A stretch of DNA of 64,000 bases from Aquipseudomonas ullengensis (GTDB lineage Bacteria > Pseudomonadota > Gammaproteobacteria > Pseudomonadales > Pseudomonadaceae), in assembly GCF_014174475.1 (NCBI RefSeq), contig NZ_JACJUD010000001.1, positions 1,116,001 to 1,180,000 of the forward strand. The letters are read 5' to 3'. The notes under the pieces are model-generated. The model worked only from the letters and a program-made list of their open reading frames with translations, had not been told where the DNA came from and made no database searches. Position 1 is the first letter of the stretch. Each line of letters begins with the position of its first letter. Below are positions 35,041-43,271 of the stretch, in pieces. The position numbers and the translations under genes are program-made.

Positions 35041-38000
35041 TCAGAAGTTCTGCGCAAGAAAATTTACGCTGCTGCCATGCAGGTTCGGGTTGAAGTAAGG
35101 ATCGTGCATGAAGTAACCCGGATGCTTCTGGTACAGGCGGCGCCGCTCTTGCGTCAGTCGCTGCAGTTTGAGTGGGTCCTCATCGTCAACGCCGCGTGAG
35201 ACGGACTCGTGATGAAGCAGGCGCACGGCATTGCACACCAGGTTCTTCAGGCCCTGGTCATGCAGGCGCCAGCACAGGTCGACATCGTTGTAGGCGACGG
35301 GGAAGGACTCGTCGAAGCCGCCGACAGCTTCGAACTTACTGCGCTTGACCAGCAGGCAGGCTCCAGTCGCGGCAAGCCAGTTCCACTCCAGGATGTTGCG
35401 GCCGAAGTAAATCGGTGCATCGGCAGGTGCGTTATAGAACGCGTGCCCAGGGCCTGCTGGAAGGTTGAGCACCCCGCAGTGCTGGATGTTGTGACTGCCG
35501 GGAAACAACAGCTTGGCACCCACTGCCCCGATGTGATCCAGCTGGGCAAACCCGAGCATGCGCTCCAGCCAGTCTGGGGCCAGTGCTTCGGTGTCATCGT
35601 TGAGGAACAGCAGGTAGTCGCCTTTGGCCTCGCGCGCGCCCAGGTTGTTGATGGCCGAATAGTTGAACGGGTGCGGATAACGCAACACGGTTACCCGTGG
35701 ATCCTGCGGTGCCTGGTCGAAATACGCGCGCGCTTCCGGGGTGCTGGAGTCGTTGTCGATCAGGATGATTTCGTAGTGTCCGTAGCGAGTCTGCTGGAGC
35801 AGTGAATCGACACAGCGCTTCAGGATGGCTGTGTTATCGCGGCTGGGAATGATGATTGAAACGAGGGGCGTGCCAACGGGACGATAATTGACCCGACACT
35901 GGCTGGGCATCTCCGCGACATTCTCGACAATGCCTTGCAGGCCGCGTCGCACCAAGGCTTCTTCCTTCAGCCGGCGCATGGCATCACTGGCATACGGCTT
36001 GGCATCCAGGCCACTGGCCGTCGACGAAGGCAGGGTGCGCCAGTGGTACAGCACTTTAGGGATATGGTGGATGCGCTGGGTGCGCTCAGTCAGGCGCAGC
36101 GCCAGGTCATAGTCCTGGGCGCCGTCGAAGCATGAGCGGAAACCGCCAAGCTCATCGACCAGACTTTTGCGCATGCACGCCAGGTGACAGGTGTACATGA
36201 TGCTCATCAGGGCATCGGGTGACCAACCGGGCTTGAAGAACGGCTGGCTGTAATTGCCGGCGTCGTCGATCTTGTCTTCATCGCTGTAGATGAAGTCGGG
36301 GTCATCAGTGTTAATCGCTTTCGCGAGCTCGAAGAGCGCATCGGCTGTCAGCTCATCGTCGTGGTCGAGAAAGGCCACGTATTCGCCGGCAGCCAAGCCC
36401 AGGGCGATGTTGCTTGCGGCAGAAATGCCACCATTCTTCTCGCTGAGGCTCACCTTGATGCGCGGGTTGTCCAGTGCCTCCAGGAAGTGACGGGTGGCGG
36501 GATTGGGTCCCGCATCCTCGACAAAAATCAATTCCCAGTGGGGGTACCACTGCTGTTCTACCGATTGGATCAGCGCCTGCAAATAAGGCGGCTCTATACC
36601 GTATACAGGGGTAATGATTGAGATCAGAGGCTTGCGCCCGAACTCCGCCAGCACCTTGTCCACTGCCGAGGTGCGTCGTGGTGGTAGATAGCAGTACGCC
36701 GGATAGGTCGTCTGTTCGAGCTGGTACTGACCCTCGCGCGCCAGCGCTGAACGCCGATAGCTGAAGCTGAAAGGGCGTGTCTGGCCGGGACTCCACGCCA
36801 GGCGCCAGGCCTCGTAATGGCCCATGCCGCGGAAAAAGATACCGAAATAGCGGTAGGCCAGGCGCAGGCAGGGCTCGCGCAGCTTGGCGGGCAAGCGATG
36901 GTAGAGACGTTTTGCCATCAGTCGAGCTGAGGCTCTCAGGGTCTTCACGGTTTCTCGTGCCCCGCTGGTGACGGCGCGTAGGGGCTGGGTGATGCGCCAG
37001 GAGGCAGACTGTCGGAGGGCATCAATAGAGCGGGAGAGGTCATGCAGGTCTTGCTGGATGTCTATTAGTGCCTGATGGGTGTCTGCTAGCTCTTGCTGGG
37101 TATCGGTTAGCGCTTGGGTAACGTGGTGCAGGTGGGCGTTTTCTTTTCTCAGCGCATCCAGGTGCTCGCTGGTTGAGGTGATACGAGCATTCTGCGCAAT
37201 GACCAGTCGATAGGTTGGGCCCAGGGTGTTGAGCCAGGCAGTTGCTTCTTGCAGCTCGGTGCGAACGGCGGGGTCATCAAGATCGACCGCATCGGTTGCC
37301 AGCTGCTGCAGCAACTGATGGACCCGTACAATTTCTTCCGCCAGGCTGGGGTCTGCTCTCAGATCATCCTGAGTGTGCTGGTAGTGGCGCAGGCCACTTT
37401 CCAGAAAACTATCCTGATAGGTATTCAGTTCGATCTCTGCAGGTTGCGGCAGGCCTGCGAGCCGGGCGATGCGCTCCAGCTCTCTGGCTGGCTGTTCAAG
37501 CAGCTGGTTGAAGTCGACCACCAGGCGCCGATAGCCGGCGGTGTCCAGCAAGGCGGGAAGAGCATGCTCCAGCCACAGGAAGTAATTCTTCCCAGCCAGA
37601 AAATTGTCTCGTTTTTCCAGTGAGCGCGAAACGCTAAGCGGATCGCGGCTGCTGATCAGGAAGATCGGTTCGACATTGCAGCGCTTGAATATCTCCAGCC
37701 AGAAAGGCAGCAAGCGAGTCATTCGCGGGTCTTTCAGGCCGAACAGCGGGTATTGCACGGTCTGGGCCTGCAAATAGGCCTCTGCCTGGGCGGCCAGCGG
37801 GTGATCCAGCAATCGGGCCCAGTCGTGTGGGGTCTGGAGCGTGCCCAGGCTATGCCAGTTCAGGCCAAGTTCAGCGAGCAGTGCATCGTTGAGGGCGACG
37901 ATCTCCAGATCTTCCCAGAAGCCCTTGTTGTTGTTGCCTTCAAAGGCCGGCATGAGGTTGTCGCCCAGCGACACGCCAATGACCTGTAAGCCTCGAGTCA

Positions 38001-38064
38001 GAGCACTGGTGCCGCTGCGGTGCATGCCCAGCACGACCAGGATTTTTTTGCATTCAGTGCTCAT
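35041..38064 (-). CDS. Three-module protein: sulfotransferase-like + coiled coil + two GT2 domains
   Basis: 1007 aa. Module 1 (about 5-215) resembles PAPS sulfotransferases: KILVVLGMHRSGTSALTRGL (P-loop, residues 13-26), GLKDPRM, and FLISSRDPLSVSRSL for the 3'-phosphate site. Residues about 295-355 repeat DTQQELADTHQALIDIQQDL-like heptads, a coiled coil. Module 2 (about 478-700) is a GT2 domain with ISIITPVYG and FLDHDDELT (567-573). Module 3 (about 734-960) is another GT2 domain with VSIIIPSRDN, FLNDDTEAL (820-828) and a late W-R-LHDQG end. It would sulfate or bind a glycan and add two sugars, or polymerise. It lies 59 bp after wzt. The role of module 1 as a true sulfotransferase is inference. 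Confidence 0.85.
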   Translation of the reverse strand: MSTECKKILVVLGMHRSGTSALTRGLQVIGVSLGDNLMPAFEGNNNKGFWEDLEIVALNDALLAELGLNWHSLGTLQTPHDWARLLDHPLAAQAEAYLQAQTVQYPLFGLKDPRMTRLLPFWLEIFKRCNVEPIFLISSRDPLSVSRSLEKRDNFLAGKNYFLWLEHALPALLDTAGYRRLVVDFNQLLEQPARELERIARLAGLPQPAEIELNTYQDSFLESGLRHYQHTQDDLRADPSLAEEIVRVHQLLQQLATDAVDLDDPAVRTELQEATAWLNTLGPTYRLVIAQNARITSTSEHLDALRKENAHLHHVTQALTDTQQELADTHQALIDIQQDLHDLSRSIDALRQSASWRITQPLRAVTSGARETVKTLRASARLMAKRLYHRLPAKLREPCLRLAYRYFGIFFRGMGHYEAWRLAWSPGQTRPFSFSYRRSALAREGQYQLEQTTYPAYCYLPPRRTSAVDKVLAEFGRKPLISIITPVYGIEPPYLQALIQSVEQQWYPHWELIFVEDAGPNPATRHFLEALDNPRIKVSLSEKNGGISAASNIALGLAAGEYVAFLDHDDELTADALFELAKAINTDDPDFIYSDEDKIDDAGNYSQPFFKPGWSPDALMSIMYTCHLACMRKSLVDELGGFRSCFDGAQDYDLALRLTERTQRIHHIPKVLYHWRTLPSSTASGLDAKPYASDAMRRLKEEALVRRGLQGIVENVAEMPSQCRVNYRPVGTPLVSIIIPSRDNTAILKRCVDSLLQQTRYGHYEIILIDNDSSTPEARAYFDQAPQDPRVTVLRYPHPFNYSAINNLGAREAKGDYLLFLNDDTEALAPDWLERMLGFAQLDHIGAVGAKLLFPGSHNIQHCGVLNLPAGPGHAFYNAPADAPIYFGRNILEWNWLAATGACLLVKRSKFEAVGGFDESFPVAYNDVDLCWRLHDQGLKNLVCNAVRLLHHESVSRGVDDEDPLKLQRLTQERRRLYQKHPGYFMHDPYFNPNLHGSSVNFLAQNF

Positions 38065-38123
38065 ACGACTCTCTAGTGCTGATCTATTGCCTGTTTTTCT
38101 TGTTGTTCAGCCGACGGCTTTCT

Positions 38124-38876
38124 TCAGAGTGCTGCAGCCGCCTCGGCGGCTTTCTTTGCGCATTCTTCCTTGTAGGCCATGCGGGCTACTTCCAGGTACC
38201 CACTGGTAACCTGTTCGGCGTTGTCACAGATGATGCTGCGGCCCTCATGGAGCCAGAGAACGCGGTCACAGAGTGACTTGATTGCTTCCATGCTGTGGGA
38301 AACCAATACGACGGTTTTCTTCGACTCGATCTTCTCTTTCATCGCAGCGTGCGATTTGTCCTTGAAGTTCTGATCGCCGACGCCAAGCACCTCGTCAATT
38401 AGCAAGATGTCCGGGTTGGCCTGGATGGCGACAGCAAAGCCCAGGCGCGCACGCATGCCTGTGGAGTAGGTACCAACTGCGCGCTCAAAGAAATTACCCA
38501 GGCCGCTGAACTGATGAATGGCATCTATCTGCGACTTGATCTGTTTCAGTGGCATGCCGAGTAACAAGCCGCTGAGAATTGCATTTTCGCGTCCTGACAG
38601 CTCCGGCCTGAAGCCGACATTCAGCGCCAGCAGGCTGGCATTGGTATTGGGTTGCCGCCAGATTTGCCCGCAGTCCGGGTCGATGATGCCGGCAATCATC
38701 CGCAGCAGTGTGCTTTTCCCTGCGCCATTGGAGCCGATCACCCCCAGCGTTTCACCGGCATGCAGGGCAAAGCTCACATCCTTGAGTGCCCAGTAGTTTT
38801 CATAGCGCAGAACGCCTACACGCTGGCGATAGGACACACCGACGTTCTTGACTTCGAAGATGACTTTTTCACTCAT
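38124..38876 (-). CDS. wzt: Wzt-type ATP-binding subunit of polysaccharide ABC exporter
   Basis: 250 aa. Walker A GVIGSNGAGKSTLLRMIAG near residue 45, signature YSTGMRARLGFAVAIQANPD, Walker B DILLIDEVLGVGD, and H-loop VVLVSHSMEAIKSLCDRV. The N-terminal VGVSYRQRVG..YWALKDVSF is typical of the polysaccharide/polyol subfamily (Wzt, KpsT, TagH). It lacks the C-terminal carbohydrate-binding domain of long O-antigen Wzt proteins and ends in an Ala/Lys helix (KKAAEAAAAL). It pairs with the permease gene 8 bp upstream to export a lipid-linked glycan across the inner membrane. Confidence 0.9.
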   Translation of the reverse strand: MSEKVIFEVKNVGVSYRQRVGVLRYENYWALKDVSFALHAGETLGVIGSNGAGKSTLLRMIAGIIDPDCGQIWRQPNTNASLLALNVGFRPELSGRENAILSGLLLGMPLKQIKSQIDAIHQFSGLGNFFERAVGTYSTGMRARLGFAVAIQANPDILLIDEVLGVGDQNFKDKSHAAMKEKIESKKTVVLVSHSMEAIKSLCDRVLWLHEGRSIICDNAEQVTSGYLEVARMAYKEECAKKAAEAAAAL

Positions 38877-38884
38877 GATTTTGC

Positions 38885-39640
38885 TCAGAGCATCAGCTTT
38901 GGATAACGCCGCTCATTCTTGTGAATGAACAGCAGGGCGAAGGCCAGCGCAGGAGTGGCGACCGCCACGATGTAAAGCAGGTGCATGGCATCTGGCCACT
39001 GATTGTTGAGCAGCACGGCGCGATAGGCATCAATGACCAGCACCATGGGGTTGAGTTCGAACAGCCAGCGCACAGACTCTGGAATTCTCTCGGCGCTGAA
39101 GAAAATGCCGGAGAGAAACATCATTAGCATCAGCGCGTTATCAACAACATGCTTCAGGTCCTGGGCGAATGGAATAACACTCGCCAGCAGCAGACCAAAG
39201 GCAATGATCAGGTACAGCTGGGTGAGGATAATCGGCACCAGGCCAAGCCAGTGCAACGATGGACGTTTACCGATGACCAGCATGAAGAGCAGCAACAGCA
39301 GCAGAATGATGAAGAACTTAAAGGTATTGCTGAAGATTTGAATCAGCGGGAAGAGGCTTTTGGGCACATAGATCTGCTGAACCAGGCCGGAATTTGATGA
39401 AATCGCTACGCTAGCCTGGCGCACGGACCCATCAAACCACTTCCAGGCAATCATACCGGTCAGCAGGAAGGGGACGTAATCCGGGCCGCCCTGCCGCAGT
39501 GCAAGGCCGAAGACCAGATAGAAAGTGGCCATGTACATGACCGGCTCAATGATCCACCAGAGGAAGCCGAGAAAGCGGCGTGCCACTTCTGTACGAAGGT
39601 CGCTGTACACCCCGTAAAGCAGGATTTCCTTATAGTTCAT
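38885..39640 (-). CDS. wzm: Wzm-type permease of polysaccharide ABC exporter
   Basis: 251 aa ABC-2 type permease with about six membrane helices (for example FLWWIIEPVMYMATFYLVFGLAL, FFIILLLLLLFMLVIG, LGLVPIILTQLYLIIAFGLLLASVIPFAQD abridged). The N-terminus YSDLRTEVARRFLGFLWWIIEP and the run DLKHVVDNALMLMMFLSGIFFSAERIPE are typical of Wzm/KpsM proteins. It is the first gene of the minus-strand operon wzm-wzt-fusion-HAD-GT2. Its start lies 133 bp from the divergent sulfotransferase-like gene, so the intergenic region should hold both promoters. Confidence 0.92.
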   Translation of the reverse strand: MNYKEILLYGVYSDLRTEVARRFLGFLWWIIEPVMYMATFYLVFGLALRQGGPDYVPFLLTGMIAWKWFDGSVRQASVAISSNSGLVQQIYVPKSLFPLIQIFSNTFKFFIILLLLLLFMLVIGKRPSLHWLGLVPIILTQLYLIIAFGLLLASVIPFAQDLKHVVDNALMLMMFLSGIFFSAERIPESVRWLFELNPMVLVIDAYRAVLLNNQWPDAMHLLYIVAVATPALAFALLFIHKNERRYPKLML

Positions 39641-39773
39641 CTACGACAGAGGCCGATTGAAAAGGGGCGCTCATTTAACCACAATGCTCTCCTTTTTCAT
39701 CACGTTGCCTACACGACCTGGGCATTTGCTGCCAGATGGTCGCGCAGTGCCTATAAGAACAATTAGGAAGGTT

Positions 39774-40508
39774 ATGCGGTTTATCCGATCCTTGTTTTCC
39801 CGTGCTGAGCAAGCTCAGCCACGTCCCGAGCGGGTAACTGTCATGGTGGTGGGCATGCACCGCAGTGGCACCAGTTTCCTGACCGGGTCTTTGCAGCAGG
39901 CAGGCCTGGAGCTTGGCAAGTTCAGCGCCTGGAATCCGCATAACCTCAAAGGCAACCGGGAAAATCTGGAGATCGTCGCATTCAATGACGAAGTCCTGCT
40001 TAAGCGAGGCTTTGCCTGGGACAACCCGCCCGCCGAGCCGGTGCTGTGGAGCGATGAGGAATATGCAGCGGCACGTGAGCTGATCGCCGAGTACGACGGC
40101 GTTGCCCGCTGGGGGTTCAAGGATCCGCGTACGCTGCTGCTGGTTGAGGGCTGGCGGCACCTGCTGCCCGAGCTGCGCTTCGTCGGAATATTCCGTCATC
40201 CGACGGCGGTTGCCCAATCGCTTGCGGCGCGGGGAGGGATGCCCCAGGAGCAGGCGTTTGCACTTTGGCTCGCCTATAACAAGCGTCTCCTGGCGTTGTA
40301 CCGTCAGGTCAAATTCCCCTTGTTGTGTTTCGATGAGGATGAGTCAGTGCTGCATCGCAAGCTCGATGCCGTTCTAGACGAGCTGGGGCTCGAACCCTCG
40401 GCAGAGCGCTTTTTCAGCGCCGAACTGAAGCATCACGAGCAGGTGCGCCAGCCGCTACCAGCCGAACTGCAGAAGCTGTATCGCGAACTGTGCCGTTGTG
40501 CGCGCTGA
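39774..40508 (+). CDS. Sulfotransferase-family protein
   Basis: ATG 39774 is chosen for its AGGAAGG site; upstream in-frame extension to 39657 lacks one. 244 aa. P-loop VMVVGMHRSGTSFLTGSLQQAG near residue 22, then WGFKDPRTLLLVEGW and VGIFRHPTAVAQSLAARG, matching the PAPS-binding 5' and 3' phosphate motifs of sulfotransferases. It closely resembles module 1 of the large fusion protein in pattern (GNRENLEIVAFNDEVL against FWEDLEIVALNDALL), so the two are probably paralogues. Cytoplasmic. It leads the plus-strand set of glycan genes. The true activity on a sugar is inferred. Confidence 0.82.
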   Translation: MRFIRSLFSRAEQAQPRPERVTVMVVGMHRSGTSFLTGSLQQAGLELGKFSAWNPHNLKGNRENLEIVAFNDEVLLKRGFAWDNPPAEPVLWSDEEYAAARELIAEYDGVARWGFKDPRTLLLVEGWRHLLPELRFVGIFRHPTAVAQSLAARGGMPQEQAFALWLAYNKRLLALYRQVKFPLLCFDEDESVLHRKLDAVLDELGLEPSAERFFSAELKHHEQVRQPLPAELQKLYRELCRCAR

Positions 40509-40522
40509 CGGGTAACGAATAG

Positions 40523-41443
40523 ATGTCGATCTTCCGCCGAATCCCTCGTTTATCGATCGTGGTCATTGTCTACAAAATGCCCGATCAGGCCGAAAAGACA
40601 CTTTATTCGTTGAGCCCTGCTTATCAGCAGGGTGTCAGCGAAGACGATTACGAAGTGATCGTTGTGGAAAACCATTCGGATCGTCTGCTCGGGCATGAAC
40701 GTGCCACGCAGTACGCTGGAAACGTGCGCTACTTCCCTCGAGAGGAGACTCTGCGCTCGCCGGTGAATGCCATCAATTTTGGCGCAGAACAGGCTACCGG
40801 CAGTCATATCTCGATCATGATCGACGGCGCGCGAATGGTCACCCCTGGCGTGGTGCGCCTGGCTCTCGAAGCTTTTCGCATGGCACCGCATGCCGCGGTA
40901 TCTGCGCCTGGCTACCACATCGGACACAAGCTGCAGCAGGTAGCCGTCAACGAAGGCTATGACGAGAAGGCTGAGGCCAGCCTGTTGGCGAGTATCGAGT
41001 GGCCCCAGGACGGTTATCGTCTGTACGACATCGCGGTGCTGAGTGGCTCGTGCCAGGGCGGATTTTTCCGCTCCAATTACGAAAGCAACTTTATCTGTAT
41101 GTCGATGCGCAAATGGGCTGCGCTGGGTGGGATGGACATCCGCTATAACGATTTTGGCGGCGGTAACGCCAATCTGGATCTCTACAAGCGTCTGCTGGAG
41201 TATCCGGATACCCCGTTCTATTTATTGTTCGGCGAGGGTTCCTTCCACCAGTTCCATGGAGGTGTGACCACTGGAACGCGCAAAGCCGAGCGCGATGTCA
41301 TTTACAAGGCGCTGGACGATCAGGATCGCTCCATCCGTGGCGATGATCGCGCGCCCCCCGATGTTCGGCCGATTCTGCTGGGTAGCCCACATCCGAGCGT
41401 GTACCGCTTTGTGCGTTTGTCGCTGGAAAAGGTGGGCGGTTAG
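40523..41443 (+). CDS. GT2-like glycosyltransferase, paralogue A
   Basis: 306 aa. LSIVVIVYKMPDQAEKTLYSLSP at the N-terminus and YEVIVVENHS are the first strands of a GT-A domain. In place of the usual DxD, the metal-loop position holds MIDGARMVTPGVV (residues 99-111). Other stretches shared with the next gene: SLSPAYQQGV, NAINFGAEQA, GEGSFHQFHGGVTT and PILLGSPHP. It is preceded by 14 bp after the sulfotransferase-type gene and overlaps the next gene by one base. Cytoplasmic. Substrate unknown; the pair probably adds residues to the exported glycan or acts as a heterodimer. Confidence 0.78.
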   Translation: MSIFRRIPRLSIVVIVYKMPDQAEKTLYSLSPAYQQGVSEDDYEVIVVENHSDRLLGHERATQYAGNVRYFPREETLRSPVNAINFGAEQATGSHISIMIDGARMVTPGVVRLALEAFRMAPHAAVSAPGYHIGHKLQQVAVNEGYDEKAEASLLASIEWPQDGYRLYDIAVLSGSCQGGFFRSNYESNFICMSMRKWAALGGMDIRYNDFGGGNANLDLYKRLLEYPDTPFYLLFGEGSFHQFHGGVTTGTRKAERDVIYKALDDQDRSIRGDDRAPPDVRPILLGSPHPSVYRFVRLSLEKVGG

Positions 41444-42432
41444 TGAGTACGCCACTACTTTCCATTATCGTCATTGCCTATGACATGCCGCGCCAGGCGT
41501 TGAATACCCTGATCAGCCTCAGCCCGGCCTATCAGGACGGTGTGGCAGCCGATGATTACGAAGTAATCCTAGTCGAGAACCGTTCGCGACGGAATATGGA
41601 CGCTGCGGCCATTGCGGCGTTGCCAGGTAACTTCCATTACTTCTTGCGCGATGAGCCAGGCGTCTCTCCGGCGGCTGCCATCAACTTCGGTTTTGCCCAG
41701 GCCCGTGGGCGATTCATTGGCTTGATGATCGATGGCGCGCGCATGGTGACCCCGGGGGTCGTGCACAACGTGCTGATGGCATTCAGCCTGAATGCTGATG
41801 CCATGGTTGCCGTGCCGGGTTATCACCTGGGTGAAAACGAACAACAGTTTCATCTGACCCATGGTTACACCGAGGAAAAGGAGCAGGCACTGCTGGACGA
41901 GATCGACTGGCAGCGCAATGGCTATGGCCTGTTCGATATCTCCTGCCTGAGCGGGGCGAATCCTAACGGCATCTTCCACCCCTTCATGGAATGCAACTGT
42001 CTGTTCACTTCAGCCGAGGTATTCCGCGAAATAGGTCAGGCAGATGAGCGCTTCGACCTGCCGGGGGGCGGTGCGCTGAACTTGTGTATCTACCGCAAGA
42101 TTGCCATGCATCCGCGTACACGCTCCTTCATGTTGGCCGGCGAAGGGTCGTTCCATCAGTTGCATGGCGGTGTTACCACGTCCGAAGTGGTCAAGCGTGA
42201 CGACATTCTGCGCAGGCAGAGTGATCAGCTCACGGAGTTGCTGGGCCAGCCTTTCCGTTCACCCACAGTTGAGCCGATCCTGCTAGGCAAGATCCCGGGG
42301 CCGGCGCTGCGTTATTTAAAGCATTCCATTGAGCGCGGCATGCACCGCATGCAGCGCTGCGCTGAACGAAATGAAGATATGTATGCCGATGAGCGCGCCA
42401 AGGAGCGTCTGCGCGAAGAACGCCAGGCGTGA
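41443..42432 (+). CDS. GT2-like glycosyltransferase, paralogue B
   Basis: 329 aa from a GTG start that shares its first base with the stop of the previous gene (TAGTG), so translation is coupled. The same architecture as paralogue A: LSIIVIAYDMPRQALNTLISLSP, YEVILVENRS, AAAINFGFAQA, LMIDGARMVTPGVV (residues 95-108), GEGSFHQLHGGVTTSE and EPILLGK. It has an extra charged C-terminal helix (RCAERNEDMYADERAKERLREER) missing from paralogue A. The two arose by tandem duplication. Function is as for the partner and equally uncertain. Confidence 0.78.
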   Translation: MSTPLLSIIVIAYDMPRQALNTLISLSPAYQDGVAADDYEVILVENRSRRNMDAAAIAALPGNFHYFLRDEPGVSPAAAINFGFAQARGRFIGLMIDGARMVTPGVVHNVLMAFSLNADAMVAVPGYHLGENEQQFHLTHGYTEEKEQALLDEIDWQRNGYGLFDISCLSGANPNGIFHPFMECNCLFTSAEVFREIGQADERFDLPGGGALNLCIYRKIAMHPRTRSFMLAGEGSFHQLHGGVTTSEVVKRDDILRRQSDQLTELLGQPFRSPTVEPILLGKIPGPALRYLKHSIERGMHRMQRCAERNEDMYADERAKERLREERQA

Positions 42433-42506
42433 GCAAGCTCATCCAACTATGTCATTTGTGCCAACCCAGTATCTAAATCAACCCACAGTCTGCAGGGAAT
42501 AAGAAA

Positions 42507-43271
42507 ATGAGCCTTGTCTACATGCCACCGTCAATCCGCCGCTTCGAACCCCTGCATATGGTGTTCAGTACCTGGGTTGATCACCTGCCGTTTGGCTATG
42601 ACCTGGTTGCGGCGATTCGCCCGAAAATGCTGGTCGAGCTGGGCACTCACAAAGGGTTGTCGTATTTCACCTTTTGCCAGTCGATGAAGGAAAACGAGAT
42701 CGATGGCCTGTGCTACGCCATCGATACCTTCGAGGGTGATGAGCACACCGACAAGTACGACGAGTCGGTATTCAACTCGGTCAACAACCACAACCGTCAG
42801 CACTACCACGGCTTCTCTTACCTGATGCGGATGTTCTTCGAAGATGCTTTGAAGCACTTCAACGAAGACAGTGTTGATCTGCTGCACATCGATGGCTTCC
42901 ACACCTATGAAGCGGTCAGCGCGGACTTCGCCAACTGGTATCCCAAGGTCAAACCGGGTGGGATCATCCTGTTCCATGATGTGCAGGCGCGGCTGCAGGA
43001 CTTCGGTGCCTGGAAATTCTGGGATGAAATTCGTGGCCATCACGAAACCTTCACGTTCAATCATGGTTTCGGTCTGGGTGTGCTGCGCAAGCCCGGTGGC
43101 GATCGTAGTCAGGACCCTGAGCTGCTGAAGGTTCTCTTTGAGGATCAGAGCGAAAAATCCGATGCGGCGTTGCGGGCGTTCTATGTGCATGCCAGCAAGC
43201 ATCTGGAAAATAACCGTAAGCTCAAGCGTCTGACCCAGGATGCTCCAGCCAAGCCAGTCAAACAGGCCTGA
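42507..43271 (+). CDS. Class I SAM-dependent methyltransferase (Methyltransf_24 type)
   Basis: 254 aa with AGGGAAT upstream. The SAM site reads KMLVELGTHKGLSYFTFCQSM near residue 40, followed by CYAIDTFEGDEHTDKYDE (acidic loop after strand two) and VDLLHIDGFHTYEAVSADF with its metal-type DGxHxYExV pattern, then KPGGIILFHDV. This is the Methyltransf_24 motif set of enzymes that often methylate sugars in polysaccharide or rhamnan synthesis. Cytoplasmic. It overlaps the acyltransferase start by one base (TGATG). A chain-terminating or decorating methylation is a plausible but unproven role. Confidence 0.88.
   Translation: MSLVYMPPSIRRFEPLHMVFSTWVDHLPFGYDLVAAIRPKMLVELGTHKGLSYFTFCQSMKENEIDGLCYAIDTFEGDEHTDKYDESVFNSVNNHNRQHYHGFSYLMRMFFEDALKHFNEDSVDLLHIDGFHTYEAVSADFANWYPKVKPGGIILFHDVQARLQDFGAWKFWDEIRGHHETFTFNHGFGLGVLRKPGGDRSQDPELLKVLFEDQSEKSDAALRAFYVHASKHLENNRKLKRLTQDAPAKPVKQA

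Noticed and set aside
39657..39773. N-terminal extension of the sulfotransferase-like gene
   Set aside because: The extra 39 residues have no ribosome site and the ATG at 39774 has AGGAAGG; the region is better seen as the shared promoter with wzm.
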